Source: Palsa-360 sp963719875 (GTDB taxonomy: Bacteria > Acidobacteriota > Terriglobia > Acidiferrales > UBA7541). Taken from it: a stretch of DNA of 64,000 nt. Position 1 is the stretch's first letter, and the number at the start of each line of letters is the position of its first letter. Below are positions 34,031 to 42,926 of this stretch, one piece after another. A model generated the notes under the pieces. The model made no database searches. It worked only from the letters and a program-made list of their open reading frames with translations, and was not told where the DNA came from. A program made the translations under genes and the position numbers. The stretch is from positions 434,001-498,000 of the forward strand of contig CAVRDJ010000004.1 in the NCBI GenBank assembly GCA_963719875.1. The letters run 5' to 3'.

Positions 34031-34954
34031 TCAGCGGGCTCCTGGGGTCAGGTATTTTCCGGCGATCACGCGCAGGCGCTTGCGCGCCGCGGCTGGAATG
34101 ACGGCGGGATCGGTAACGATCGCGTGAGCGAGGGCGCGTCCGCACTTGCAGGAGCGTTCGGCGGGAATGGAGCGCACCGCTTCGCGGACTACGTTCTGCG
34201 CGTTTTCCGCGTTCTTGTTCAAATTGGAAATGATTTCTTCCAAAGTGACCGAGGCGTGATCGGGATGCCAGCAATCGTAATCCGTGATCATCGCCACCGT
34301 GGAGTAGCAAATCTCCGCTTCCCGCGCGAGCTTGGCTTCGGTCAGATTGGTCATTCCGATCACTTCAAAACGCAACTGGCGATACACATGCGATTCGGCC
34401 AGAGTGGAAAATTGCGGCCCCTCCATGCAAATGTACGTGCCGCCGCGGTGAACGCGCACCTTCGCCAGGTCACAGGCGGCGCCGAGAACTCCGGCAAGCT
34501 GGGAGCAGACCGGCTTGTCAAAACCCACGTGCGCAACGACGCCGTCGCCAAAAAAAGTGGAGATCCTGTGGCGCGTCCGATCGTAAAACTGGTCGGGGAT
34601 CAGAAAATCGAGCGGCTTTAAATCTTCCTGCAAGGAGCCGACGGCGCTGACAGAAATAATTCTCTGCACGCCCAGCTGCTTCATCGCGTGAATGTTGGCG
34701 CGGTAGTTGATTTCCGTGGGGAGGAAGCGGTGGCCGCGCGCGTGACGAGCCAGGAAGGCGACGCGCTTTCCCTCGAGCGTGCCGAGGACGAGGGCGTCGG
34801 AGGGATCTCCAAAAGGCGTCTTGACGCGCACCTCGCGCGGCTTCTCGAGCCCCGGCATGCTGTAGAGGCCGCTGCCGCCAATGATCCCGATGCCGACAGT
34901 CTCCGTGCTCGCGCCGCGCCGCGTTGCTGCTTGCTTCTTCTTTGCCATTCCCAT
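34031..34954 (-). CDS. mtnP: S-methyl-5'-thioadenosine phosphorylase
   Basis: Splits methylthioadenosine with phosphate into adenine and methylthioribose-1-phosphate, in methionine salvage. It is 307 residues with a Lys/Arg/Thr-rich N-terminal extension of about 20 residues before IGIIGGSGLYSMPG. Further family segments are FLARHARGHRFLPTEINYRAN, GPQFSTLAES and MITDYDCWHPDHA. The start could also be the second ATG (34948), which has GAGGA at better spacing. Confidence 0.94.
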   Translation of the reverse strand: MGMAKKKQAATRRGASTETVGIGIIGGSGLYSMPGLEKPREVRVKTPFGDPSDALVLGTLEGKRVAFLARHARGHRFLPTEINYRANIHAMKQLGVQRIISVSAVGSLQEDLKPLDFLIPDQFYDRTRHRISTFFGDGVVAHVGFDKPVCSQLAGVLGAACDLAKVRVHRGGTYICMEGPQFSTLAESHVYRQLRFEVIGMTNLTEAKLAREAEICYSTVAMITDYDCWHPDHASVTLEEIISNLNKNAENAQNVVREAVRSIPAERSCKCGRALAHAIVTDPAVIPAAARKRLRVIAGKYLTPGAR

Positions 34955-34974
34955 GTCCTCGCGTAAAGGCGAAT

Positions 34975-35817
34975 TTAGACGTCGATCATCACCGGTTCAA
35001 ATTCGTATTTGCCCTGCCGTTCGCGCAGATACCCTGCCGGGGTCCTGGCCTCGTGGCCGAAAATGACGAGCCACTCGCCGCGCGCCGCTTGGGAAATCCA
35101 TTTCTTCTTGTTCTCCAAAGTCGTGAGCGGGTACAAATCGTACCCCATGATCCAGGGAAACGGGACGTGAGCTGCCGTGGGAACTAGGTCCGCGGTGAAA
35201 AAAACTGTTTTCCCGCCGCCGGTCAAACGGACGCACATCATGTCGGCGTTGTGGCCCGGCGCCCGAATCAGTGCGACGCCCGAAACGATTTCCGGATCTC
35301 GATCGAGCAGCCACCATTGTCCCGATTTCTCCATCGGCAAGAAGTTCTCAGGAAAATAGCTGGCGCGGTCGCGGTCCGTCGGCGCCTTGGCGTGCTCGAG
35401 TTCGCCGCGCTGCACAACGTAGCGTGCGTTCGGGAACACCGGCACCGCTTCCCCGTTCACGATCCGAGTATTCCAGCCGCAATGATCGAAGTGCAGATGC
35501 GTATTGATGACGATGTCGATCTTTTCGGGTGCGACTCCGTGCGTCACAAGTTTGTCCGGAAGCCGGGGCGGTTTATCAAATGCGTAAATGTCAGAGCGCT
35601 TCGCGTCCCACTTGTCTCCCGCGCCGGTCTCGACAAGAATCCACTTCCCTGCCGCGCGGATCAGCAGCGAATTCATGGCCATCAAGATTCGATTGCGCGC
35701 ATCGGGTGGCGCAACCTTCTCCCACATCGGTTTGGGGATCACGCCGAACATCGCGCCGCCGTCCAGCCGGAACGTGCCATCCGTGAGCAGCCAGAATTCG
35801 AGGTCGCCGAGTTTCAT
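34975..35817 (-). CDS. MBL-fold metallohydrolase
   Basis: This 280-residue protein has the metallo-beta-lactamase zinc motif HLHFDH (107-112), a second His region (RAPGHNADMM) and a C-terminal FGHEARTP segment. It has no signal peptide, so it is cytoplasmic. It resembles the lactonase-like subgroup, but lactone, thioester and other substrates occur in this fold. It overlaps meaB by four bases (ATGA) and lies 20 bases before mtnP. Confidence 0.85.
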   Translation of the reverse strand: MKLGDLEFWLLTDGTFRLDGGAMFGVIPKPMWEKVAPPDARNRILMAMNSLLIRAAGKWILVETGAGDKWDAKRSDIYAFDKPPRLPDKLVTHGVAPEKIDIVINTHLHFDHCGWNTRIVNGEAVPVFPNARYVVQRGELEHAKAPTDRDRASYFPENFLPMEKSGQWWLLDRDPEIVSGVALIRAPGHNADMMCVRLTGGGKTVFFTADLVPTAAHVPFPWIMGYDLYPLTTLENKKKWISQAARGEWLVIFGHEARTPAGYLRERQGKYEFEPVMIDV

Positions 35818-36782
35818 GCGCTTTTCCGGGCCACGTCCGCGCGGGCCAGCAATTCGCGGACGGCTGCGTATGGATCCTTTCCGCGGCTTGCGACTTCACG
35901 CGCCAATTTATTTAGCGCGGCCTCGCCGTCCGCGCCGGAAACCGCGCGCCTCAATACGGCTTCCCCGGCGAGTGCGAGAAGTCTCCATCTCCAATGTTCG
36001 ATTTTCCGTTCCTGCCGCGCCGCGCTATTGCCAAAGTGTCCCCGGTACTTGGCAATAGCCGAGGCAAGCTCGTCCACGCCTTTATTTTCCGTTGCGACGG
36101 TGCGGACAATGGCCGGTTTCCAGCCATCGCGTTCCGGGGCGAGTTGAAGCATCGCTTCCAATTCCGTCTCCAGGCGTTCCACGCCCTCGCGATCCGACTT
36201 ATTCAACACGAAGATGTCCGCGATCTCCATCAGGCCGGCCTTCATATTTTGCACGTCGTCGCCCATGCCGGGAACGAGCAGAACCAGTGTGCAGTCCGCG
36301 AGCCGCACGATATCCACTTCGTCCTGCCCGACGCCTACGGTTTCGATGAGCACATATTGTTTTCCAGCGGCGTCGAGAACCAGCGCAACATCGCCCGTCG
36401 CCCTCGCCAGTCCGCCCAGAAAACCGCGTGTCGCCATCGAGCGGATGAAAATGCCCGGGTCGCTCGCATGGCCTTGCATGCGTATACGGTCGCCGAGAAT
36501 TGCGCCGCCCGTGTAAGGACTCGTCGGATCGACGGCAATAATGCCAACGCGATTCCCCTGCCCTCGATAATAGGCGGCCAGACGATCGACGAGCGTGCTC
36601 TTCCCCGTTCCGGGCGCGCCGGTCACTCCAAGCACAAAAGACCGCCCGGTATCGGGAAAAATCCGCTGCAAGAGATTTTCCGCCTCCGAGTCTTGGTCCT
36701 CAATCGCCGTGATCGCGCGAGAAACGGCGCGAACGTCTCCCGCCCGTATTTGCTCGGCCCACGCTTCGATGGATGCGGACAT
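35814..36782 (-). CDS. meaB: methylmalonyl-CoA mutase-associated GTPase MeaB
   Basis: MeaB is a G-protein chaperone that loads and protects the B12 cofactor of methylmalonyl-CoA mutase. About 322 residues from ATG 36782. The P-loop is GAPGTGKS (55-62), followed by VDPTSPYTGGAILGDRIRM, ETVGVGQDEVD and the specificity motif NKSD. A longer frame upstream lies in the repeat. No mutase gene is in the window. First gene of the long leftward cluster, directly behind a palindromic repeat. Confidence 0.93.
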   Translation of the reverse strand: MSASIEAWAEQIRAGDVRAVSRAITAIEDQDSEAENLLQRIFPDTGRSFVLGVTGAPGTGKSTLVDRLAAYYRGQGNRVGIIAVDPTSPYTGGAILGDRIRMQGHASDPGIFIRSMATRGFLGGLARATGDVALVLDAAGKQYVLIETVGVGQDEVDIVRLADCTLVLLVPGMGDDVQNMKAGLMEIADIFVLNKSDREGVERLETELEAMLQLAPERDGWKPAIVRTVATENKGVDELASAIAKYRGHFGNSAARQERKIEHWRWRLLALAGEAVLRRAVSGADGEAALNKLAREVASRGKDPYAAVRELLARADVARKSA

Positions 36783-36789
36783 AGATTTT

Positions 36790-36866
36790 GGTGGCGCCGG
36801 CGTCCCGCCGGCGATTTTTCCGGTCCCCAAGCATCGCAAAAACGCCGGCGAGACGCCGGCGCCACC
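36790..36866. repeat. REP-like inverted pair, GTGG-headed variant
   Basis: Arms GGTGGCGCCGGCGTC (36790-36804) and its exact complement (36852-36866) flank about 45 bases. Each arm continues into CCGCCGGCG and can fold alone. The head is GTGG instead of GTAG. It begins eight bases upstream of the meaB start codon, so here it lies in a leader instead of behind a stop codon. Confidence 0.8.
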
Positions 36867-36993
36867 ACACCTCTTGCGCCCAACTCATTGCCGGGTGTGG
36901 CCGCCGAATTCTGAATCCTTGGTGAGAAATCCGGACTGGAACGAAGCAAGGAAGTTACCACAACCGCGGGGAAGCCTGCACACGAAAACCCGA

Positions 36994-38142
36994 TCAGCGC
37001 GCGTCCAGAATCTGCCGCGCGATTACCAGGCGCTGAATTTCACTGGTACCCTCTCCGATGGTGCACAGTTTGCAATCCCGATAGAATTTTTCCACTGGAT
37101 AGTCCTTCACAAACCCGTACCCGCCGAAAATCTGCACGGCTTCGTTCGCCACGCGTACGCCCACTTCGCTGGCATACAATTTTGCCATGCTGGATTCTTT
37201 CGTGAAACGCGGCCCCTTCTGATCCGCAAGCCATGCCGCGCGGTAAACCAGCCAGCGCGCGGCGTCGATCTCGGTAGCCATGTCGGCCAGCTTGAATTGA
37301 ATGGCTTGAAACTCGCTGATGGCTTTTCCAAACTGCTTTCTTTGTTTCGCATACGCAGCCGCTGCTTCATAAGCGCCTTGCGCCATGCCGAGGGCCAGCG
37401 CGGCAATCGAAATTCGTCCTCCATCCAGCACCTGCAAAGTGTTAACGAAGCCGTGGCCTTCCTTGCCCAACAGATTCGCCTCCGGGACGAAGCAATCGCT
37501 GAAAATCACTTCCGAGGTATCGCTCGCGCGCATGCCCAGCTTATTTTCTTTTTTCCCCGCGCGAAAACCCGGGTTGCCCTTCTCCACGATAAACGCGGAA
37601 ATCCCTTTCGTTCCCTTGGGTTTGTCGGTCACGGCCATGGCCACGCAAACGTCCGCATAGTGCCCGTTGGTAATAAAAGTTTTCGAGCCGTTAAGAACCC
37701 AGCCGCCGTCCTTGCGCACCGCAGTGGTCCGCGCGCCCCCGGCGTCGGAACCGGCTTGCGGCTCAGTCAGCGACCAGCAACCGAGTTTTTTCCCTTGCGC
37801 CAGCGGCGTGACATATTTCTTACGCTGCTCTGGAGTGCCACATTTGTTGATGTGATTTGTGCACAGCGAATTGTGCGCCGCGACGATCAGTCCGATCGAG
37901 CCGTCGACGCGCGACAGCTCCTCGATGACCGCAGCATACTCCACGTAGCCAAGGCCCGCGCCGCCGTACTCCTCCGGAAAAATCACGCCCATCAAGCCCA
38001 TCTCCGCGAGTTTCGGAATCAACTCGCACGGAAATTGAGAGACTTCATCCCACTCCATCACGTGCGGGGCGATTTCCGATTCGGCGAATTCCCGCACACT
38101 GCGCCGGAGTTGCTGCTGCTCGTCGGTGAAAGAAAAGTCCAC
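36994..38142 (-). CDS. acyl-CoA dehydrogenase
   Basis: This 382-residue flavoenzyme oxidises acyl-CoA to enoyl-CoA and passes electrons to ETF. All three domains are present: a helical N-terminus (DFSFTDEQQQLRRSVREFAE), the FAD-binding middle (CWSLTEPQAGSDAGG and WVLNGSKTFITNG), and the C-terminal helical domain (QFGKAISEFQAIQFKLADM). The catalytic Glu is in IGEGTSEIQR near residue 370. The pattern is that of short/medium-chain or butyryl-CoA-type enzymes; chain length is not proven. It stands alone. Confidence 0.94.
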   Translation of the reverse strand: MDFSFTDEQQQLRRSVREFAESEIAPHVMEWDEVSQFPCELIPKLAEMGLMGVIFPEEYGGAGLGYVEYAAVIEELSRVDGSIGLIVAAHNSLCTNHINKCGTPEQRKKYVTPLAQGKKLGCWSLTEPQAGSDAGGARTTAVRKDGGWVLNGSKTFITNGHYADVCVAMAVTDKPKGTKGISAFIVEKGNPGFRAGKKENKLGMRASDTSEVIFSDCFVPEANLLGKEGHGFVNTLQVLDGGRISIAALALGMAQGAYEAAAAYAKQRKQFGKAISEFQAIQFKLADMATEIDAARWLVYRAAWLADQKGPRFTKESSMAKLYASEVGVRVANEAVQIFGGYGFVKDYPVEKFYRDCKLCTIGEGTSEIQRLVIARQILDAR

Positions 38143-38244
38143 TGGCCCTCTGAGATGTAGCGCATCTGATCGTACTCACTTAATTTACCACAGCCATGGA
38201 ATGAGGTTTTTGGCCCAACTTGAGAGAGGTTCCGAAGAGGTTAA

Positions 38245-38331
38245 GTAGCGCAGGCTTCAGCCTGTGGGGGTTGGTCCTAGCACGGTCGTGCCTACTTGCC
38301 ACCAAAACCCACAGGCTGAAGCCTGCGCTAC
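38245..38331. repeat. REP-like inverted pair behind the M2 dipeptidase gene
   Basis: Two head-to-head GTAGCGCAGGCTTCAGCC elements, each followed by TGTGGG, are about 35 bases apart. They are the same subfamily as 9987-10058. The right GTAG (38331-38328, minus strand) follows directly after the M2 stop codon TAA (38334-38332), with no base between. Confidence 0.88.
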
Positions 38332-40218
38332 TTAATTCCAACCCACCTTGTGCCCCGCGTTTTGCTCATCGAGCCACTTCTTCAGCGGAGCGAAGTAATC
38401 GAGCATGGCGGTTGCATCCATCTGCCGCTGGCCCGTCAGCACTTCGAGTGCGTCCGGCCACGGCCGGCTCTCACCCATCGCCAGCATCCTGGCGAGCCTC
38501 GCTCCCGCGGCTTTATTCCCGTAGATCGAGCAGCGATGCAGCGGGCCCGTATATCCTGCTTCCTTGCACAAGGCGCGATGGAATTGGAATTGCAAAATGG
38601 TGGCCAGGAAATAGCGCGCGTAGGGAACGTTGTCAGCCACGTGGTACTTGGCGCCGGGATCGAAATCGGCCTCGCTGCGAGCGACGGGAGGCACGATGCC
38701 CTGGTATTTCCGCCGGAGTTCCCACCACGATTTGTTGTAATCCGCGGGCTTGATTTCCCCGGAGAACACTTTCCAGCGCCACTGGTCCACCAGCAGCCCG
38801 AACGGCAGGAAAGCTACTTTATCGAGCGAGCGGTCGAGCAGCAGGCCGATATCCGCCGACGGCGGCGACACGGTATCGATCAGGCCAATTTGTTTCAGGT
38901 ATTCCGGCGTGACCGACAGGGCAATCGTGTCGCCAATCGCCTCATGGAATCCGTCATTCGCGCTGTTCTCGAACAAAGGCGACAGATCGTCGTAGGCGCG
39001 CTGATAGAAATTGTGGCCCAACTCGTGGTGAACGGTCGTGAAATCCTCGGCTGTGGGATCAAGGCACACCTTGATTCGCAAATCATCTTTGAAGTCGATG
39101 TCCCAGGCGCTCGCGTGGCAAACCACCTCGCGGTCGCGCGGCTTCGTGAACAGCGACCGTTCCCAAAACGTGGCGGGCAAAGGCTCGAATCCGAGCGACT
39201 TGAAAAATCCCTCGGCATAGCGAGCCATCCCTCTGGCGTCCACATTCTTGGCACGCAGCGCGGCGCCGACATCAGGTCCGGAGTCCGCATTTGGCGGAGC
39301 GAGAAGCGGGTAGATGTTGTTCCATTCCTGCGACCACATGTTGCCGAGCAAGTGCGCCGGAATTGGAGCGTCTTCGCGAACCAGGTCCTTTCCATATTTC
39401 TCCGCCAGTTTCCAGCGGACGTAGGCGTGCAGCGAGACGTACAGCGGACGGACCTGCACCCACAGCCGGTCAAGTTCCTTGGCAAAATCATCGGGCGGCA
39501 TGTCGTAGTTCGACCGCCACATGGCCCCTACGTCGGCAAAACCCATTTCCTTCGCGCCCTGATTGGCGAGATCGACGAGGCGGACATACCGTTCGCGCAT
39601 AGGCGGAGCGATGGCGTGCCAACCCTTCCAGGCGTTCAAAAGTTCTTGCGGGTCGCGGCTGGCGGCCAGAATTTTTTCAATGTCCGGCAACTGCTTGCAG
39701 TTCTCTTTCTTGTCGTCCGGGCACCACGTCCCCTTTCCGTAATCCCCGTCGAGCGATACGGCGATCTTGGCAAGCTCGGCTTGCGCGGCGGGATCGTGCG
39801 GTGCGGGAATATCGACGGACAATTTCAAAAGCTTGAATTTGCGCGCCACGTCCGGAGGAAGAGTAAGTTTTTCATACCGCCTGGATTCTCGCGCGAGCTC
39901 CGCCGTCGCTGCTTTGATGGCTGCGTCGGCGTGCGCCGAAATTGCTTCGGTATCGTCCGTGATGAAATTCTCGGCAACCCAGGAAGCGCGGCCGCCTTTG
40001 ATCCAAAGGTCCAGCAGACGTGTTTCCGCCTGCGAAATGAATCGCTCCGCTTCGGCCACCGTGGGTGCAGAGCCGGAAGCTTTGGGCGTGGGAGAAGCGG
40101 TCCCTTTCGAAGCCGCCGTCTGCCCGTTCGCAACAGGAGCTATGGACGCGACCGCCGCAAGAATCAAGCCAAACATTCGTACGCGTGATGAATTCGAAAT
40201 GACAGGAGGTAAACCCAT
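38332..40218 (-). CDS. M2-family dipeptidyl carboxypeptidase (ACE-like)
   Basis: This 628-residue exported zinc protease resembles angiotensin-converting enzyme. The N-terminus has a signal peptide, probably cleaved after about residue 32. The zinc motif is HHELGH with the core HELGH at 398-402; a conserved Glu follows about 24 residues on (ANDGFHEAIGDT). ATG 40218 has AAGGAG at 6 bases. It lies 18 bases behind hemW, so may share a transcript. The stop codon abuts a repeat. Confidence 0.94.
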   Translation of the reverse strand: MGLPPVISNSSRVRMFGLILAAVASIAPVANGQTAASKGTASPTPKASGSAPTVAEAERFISQAETRLLDLWIKGGRASWVAENFITDDTEAISAHADAAIKAATAELARESRRYEKLTLPPDVARKFKLLKLSVDIPAPHDPAAQAELAKIAVSLDGDYGKGTWCPDDKKENCKQLPDIEKILAASRDPQELLNAWKGWHAIAPPMRERYVRLVDLANQGAKEMGFADVGAMWRSNYDMPPDDFAKELDRLWVQVRPLYVSLHAYVRWKLAEKYGKDLVREDAPIPAHLLGNMWSQEWNNIYPLLAPPNADSGPDVGAALRAKNVDARGMARYAEGFFKSLGFEPLPATFWERSLFTKPRDREVVCHASAWDIDFKDDLRIKVCLDPTAEDFTTVHHELGHNFYQRAYDDLSPLFENSANDGFHEAIGDTIALSVTPEYLKQIGLIDTVSPPSADIGLLLDRSLDKVAFLPFGLLVDQWRWKVFSGEIKPADYNKSWWELRRKYQGIVPPVARSEADFDPGAKYHVADNVPYARYFLATILQFQFHRALCKEAGYTGPLHRCSIYGNKAAGARLARMLAMGESRPWPDALEVLTGQRQMDATAMLDYFAPLKKWLDEQNAGHKVGWN

Positions 40219-40236
40219 GCGGATCTCCTTCTCTCT

Positions 40237-41397
40237 TTACTCCAAGAGGTGGACAAACACTTCATTCGAAACGGTCAGACGCTCCGGGGAAAGCCGCAAG
40301 CGCGGCCCATCCCACTCCACCAGACCTTGCGCTACAAGTTCCTGTACGCGAGGTCGCAAGTGCGCTCCATATTTTGTCTCGATGCTGACTAAATCGATCC
40401 CTGCAAGCTGCCGCAGCCCCAGGAACAGCTCTTCTTCGAGGGCCTGCCCATTCGTGACACTTTCGAGCTGTTCGACGGGAAACTGTCCTTGGAGTACAGA
40501 ATCAGCGTAGGATGCAGGGTCGTGCGCGTTGGCCCATCGCTGCGAACCGTTGAAGGAATGCGCGCCGGCGCCAAAACCGAAATACGGTTCGCGGCGCCAA
40601 TATTTGAGATTGTGGCGCGATTCGAAACCGGGCAGCCCCCAATTCGAAATCTCGTAGTGTTCGTAGCCTGCAGCGGCAAGGTGCCGGCAGCCGTGCTCGT
40701 AGTAATTGGCGATCGCGTCGTCAGAGGGCAGCGCCTTCGCAGAGTAACGCTCACCGTTTTGCAGAACTTCCAGCCCCAGGCGGCTTCCCTCGTCAATTTC
40801 CATCATGTAGATCGATACGTGCTCAGGCCGCAGATGCAGCAACTGTTCGACCGACTCCTCCCAACTGCGATCGGTCTGATGGGGGAGTCCTGCAATCAAA
40901 TCAAAGCTTAGATTGGTGAATCCTGCGGCGCGCAGAATTTTCGTAGCCTGGAAAACATCGGCGCGGCGGTGCATCCGGCCCGCGGCGCGCAATTCAGCGT
41001 CGTCAAAGGACTGGACTCCCATGCTGATGCGGTTGAATCCAGATTGCCGCCAGGCGACTGCTTTATCGGGGGAGATAGTTTCCGGATCGGCTTCGAGCGT
41101 CACTTCCACGGGTTGCGACGGGTACGAAGCGCGAATCGCCTCGAAGATTTGTGCCAGGCTCGCGGGTTCCAGAAGGCTGGGGGTTCCGCCACCGAAATAG
41201 ACGGTGTCGACTTCGGCTTCCGGGAGGTCCACGATTCCATTTTCATGGAGCAGACGGGGAAATTCGGCGATCTCGCGGCAAACCGCCCGGACATACGGCG
41301 CGTACAATTCCTTTGAGAACACGCCCGTGTGGAAGTTGCAGTAAGTGCACTTCGTCTGGCAGAAGGGAACCTGCACGTAAATGCCGAGTCGCGTCAT
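40237..41397 (-). CDS. hemW: radical SAM heme chaperone HemW
   Basis: HemW is a HemN-like radical SAM protein that delivers heme rather than oxidising coproporphyrinogen. The 386-residue protein has the cluster motif CQTKCTYC with Cys13, Cys17 and Cys20. Later family segments are YFGGGTPSLL, GVQSFDDAELRAAGR, and FDLIAGLPHQT. HemN proper has a longer N-terminus and a CxxxCxxCxC motif, so HemW fits better; this is judged by eye. The start has AGGG just upstream. Confidence 0.92.
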   Translation of the reverse strand: MTRLGIYVQVPFCQTKCTYCNFHTGVFSKELYAPYVRAVCREIAEFPRLLHENGIVDLPEAEVDTVYFGGGTPSLLEPASLAQIFEAIRASYPSQPVEVTLEADPETISPDKAVAWRQSGFNRISMGVQSFDDAELRAAGRMHRRADVFQATKILRAAGFTNLSFDLIAGLPHQTDRSWEESVEQLLHLRPEHVSIYMMEIDEGSRLGLEVLQNGERYSAKALPSDDAIANYYEHGCRHLAAAGYEHYEISNWGLPGFESRHNLKYWRREPYFGFGAGAHSFNGSQRWANAHDPASYADSVLQGQFPVEQLESVTNGQALEEELFLGLRQLAGIDLVSIETKYGAHLRPRVQELVAQGLVEWDGPRLRLSPERLTVSNEVFVHLLE

Positions 41398-41510
41398 CTG
41401 CCCTAGAATTTAGCATAGGAGTGAGCGGTCAGTCGGGGTGAGTTATATCTTGTGCGTGAGTATTTTGTGCCGCCCTTGGCGGGGCTCGTTTGTTAGGGCG
41501 GGCACAAGTT

Positions 41511-41534
41511 CCCACCGCTTACGCGGTGGGCTAC
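41511..41534 (-). repeat. single REP-like element between hemW and lacD
   Basis: On the minus strand, GTAGCCCACCGCGTAAGCGG starts at 41534 and closes its hairpin with TGGG (stem CCCACCGC/GCGGTGGG, loop GTAA). It has the GTAG head of the other copies but its own stem sequence and no inverted partner. Confidence 0.75.
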
Positions 41535-41602
41535 GGTATGTCGCCCCTGCGGGACTCCCCGCATCCAGAAGTTAGCCAACTACGCAGACGAGCAAACTTT
41601 TA

Positions 41603-42619
41603 TTACGCCAACGCCGAAGCCGAAGTGACACCGTAGAAGGAAAACCACGGCTTCGCGGCCGTCAGGCGGCCATTGACGTTTTTGATGTTTTTCACACCCT
41701 GATCATTCAGCCAGTCTTCCAGGGCCTTTACGCCCTGCTTGCCATAAACGGGAATCGCATCTTTCCAGGTGGCGCGTCCGCACAGGACGCCCGAAAAATT
41801 CACGCCCGTTTCGGAGGCGAGGTCCAGAGTTTCCGAGAACGTATCGTTGCTCACGCCGGCAGAAAGGTAGATGAATGGTTTCTTCGCTGCGGACGCGGCC
41901 CTGCGGAAATAGTCCTTCGCTTCGTCGCGCGAATAGGCGAAATCGCCTTTGCACGTGCGCGTTCCCTTCACGAACGCCATCGTCACAGGAACTTCGACTT
42001 TTAATACATCGACCGCGTACTGCGGCTTGCTGAATTCTTCCATGCTGCGGGTCACAACTTCCGGCTTCTTCTTCGCGAATTCCAGACCTTTTTCGTCGGC
42101 GCCTTCTTCATATCCCACGAATTCCAGGAAGAACGGGACGTCGGCAGCAACGCATTCGGCGCCGATGCGCTCGACCCAGGCATGCTTCACATCGTTAATT
42201 TGCGCCGAATCAAACGGCGTGTAGTAGAGAAGAATCTTAATGCAATCGGCGCCATCGGCCACGAGGCGGCGCACCGAATAGTGGTCCAGCAAGTCGGGGA
42301 GGCGCCCGGGCTGTGTGTTGTCATAGCCGCTGTTTTCGTAGGCCAGCAGCAGTCCGGCATTCCTGGCGCGCTCTTTGGCCGCCGAAAGGCCGTATTCCGG
42401 GTCGAGCAATATTGCTGTGGCATGCGGCGTCAAAACGCGAGAGACCGCTTCTTTGAATTCCGCCATCATTTCGTTCGTGACGGCTTTCTTGTCGATCCCT
42501 TTGTCTTTAGCGATGGCGCTCTTCAGCGAGCCGCGCTGGTCCATCGCCGCTGCGGCGATCACGCCGCGCGAATCCGAAACGGCTTCGAGTCCCTTGCGCT
42601 TGCCAGGAGTAAGCTTCAT
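41603..42619 (-). CDS. lacD: tagatose-1,6-bisphosphate aldolase-type class I aldolase
   Basis: Splits tagatose- or related ketose-bisphosphates into triose phosphates. The 338 residues are close to the usual 325 of LacD. The likely Schiff-base Lys is in DVLKVEVPVTM (Lys207), and CIKILLYYTP (Lys128) is a second conserved segment. GGAGG lies 8 bases before the ATG. No other lactose or tagatose genes are nearby, so the physiological substrate is uncertain. Confidence 0.88.
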   Translation of the reverse strand: MKLTPGKRKGLEAVSDSRGVIAAAAMDQRGSLKSAIAKDKGIDKKAVTNEMMAEFKEAVSRVLTPHATAILLDPEYGLSAAKERARNAGLLLAYENSGYDNTQPGRLPDLLDHYSVRRLVADGADCIKILLYYTPFDSAQINDVKHAWVERIGAECVAADVPFFLEFVGYEEGADEKGLEFAKKKPEVVTRSMEEFSKPQYAVDVLKVEVPVTMAFVKGTRTCKGDFAYSRDEAKDYFRRAASAAKKPFIYLSAGVSNDTFSETLDLASETGVNFSGVLCGRATWKDAIPVYGKQGVKALEDWLNDQGVKNIKNVNGRLTAAKPWFSFYGVTSASALA

Positions 42620-42841
42620 CCGAAATACCTCCGCTCATGACCTCAACAATTTCGATTCCCGGGGCAAATTCTCGCTACGCCAGCATACTCCGTTACCCTT
42701 TGTCCGGATGCCATTCTAATGGCGATTCAGCGAAAAATACATAGGGAATGGATTGCCTCTGCGTAACGTTCCTGGATATGTCGCCACGATTTGGGTAATT
42801 GGATCGGCGGTCGCGTGCTTAGTTACGGTGAACGGGGTTTG

Positions 42842-42916
42842 GTAGCGTCGGCGTCCCGCCGGCGATCTTTGTACGCGGTTCGCGGTGCAAAACCGCCGGC
42901 GAGACGCCGGCACTAC
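42842..42916. repeat. REP-like inverted pair behind bshC
   Basis: Head-to-head GTAGCGTCGGCGTCCCGCC and GTAGTGCCGGCGTCTCGCC elements, each closing with GGCG, lie 10 bases behind the bshC stop codon. The stem core GCCGGCGTC links it to the GTGG-headed pair at 36790. The rest of the 42620-42926 gap shows no gene and must contain the lacD promoter. Confidence 0.85.
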
Positions 42917-42926
42917 CAAGCCCGCT

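Noticed and set aside
38350..40188. 612-residue open frame on the plus strand opposite the M2 peptidase
   Set aside because: It is the antisense shadow of a well-supported gene; GC-rich codon bias keeps the opposite frame open. Its product shows no domain.
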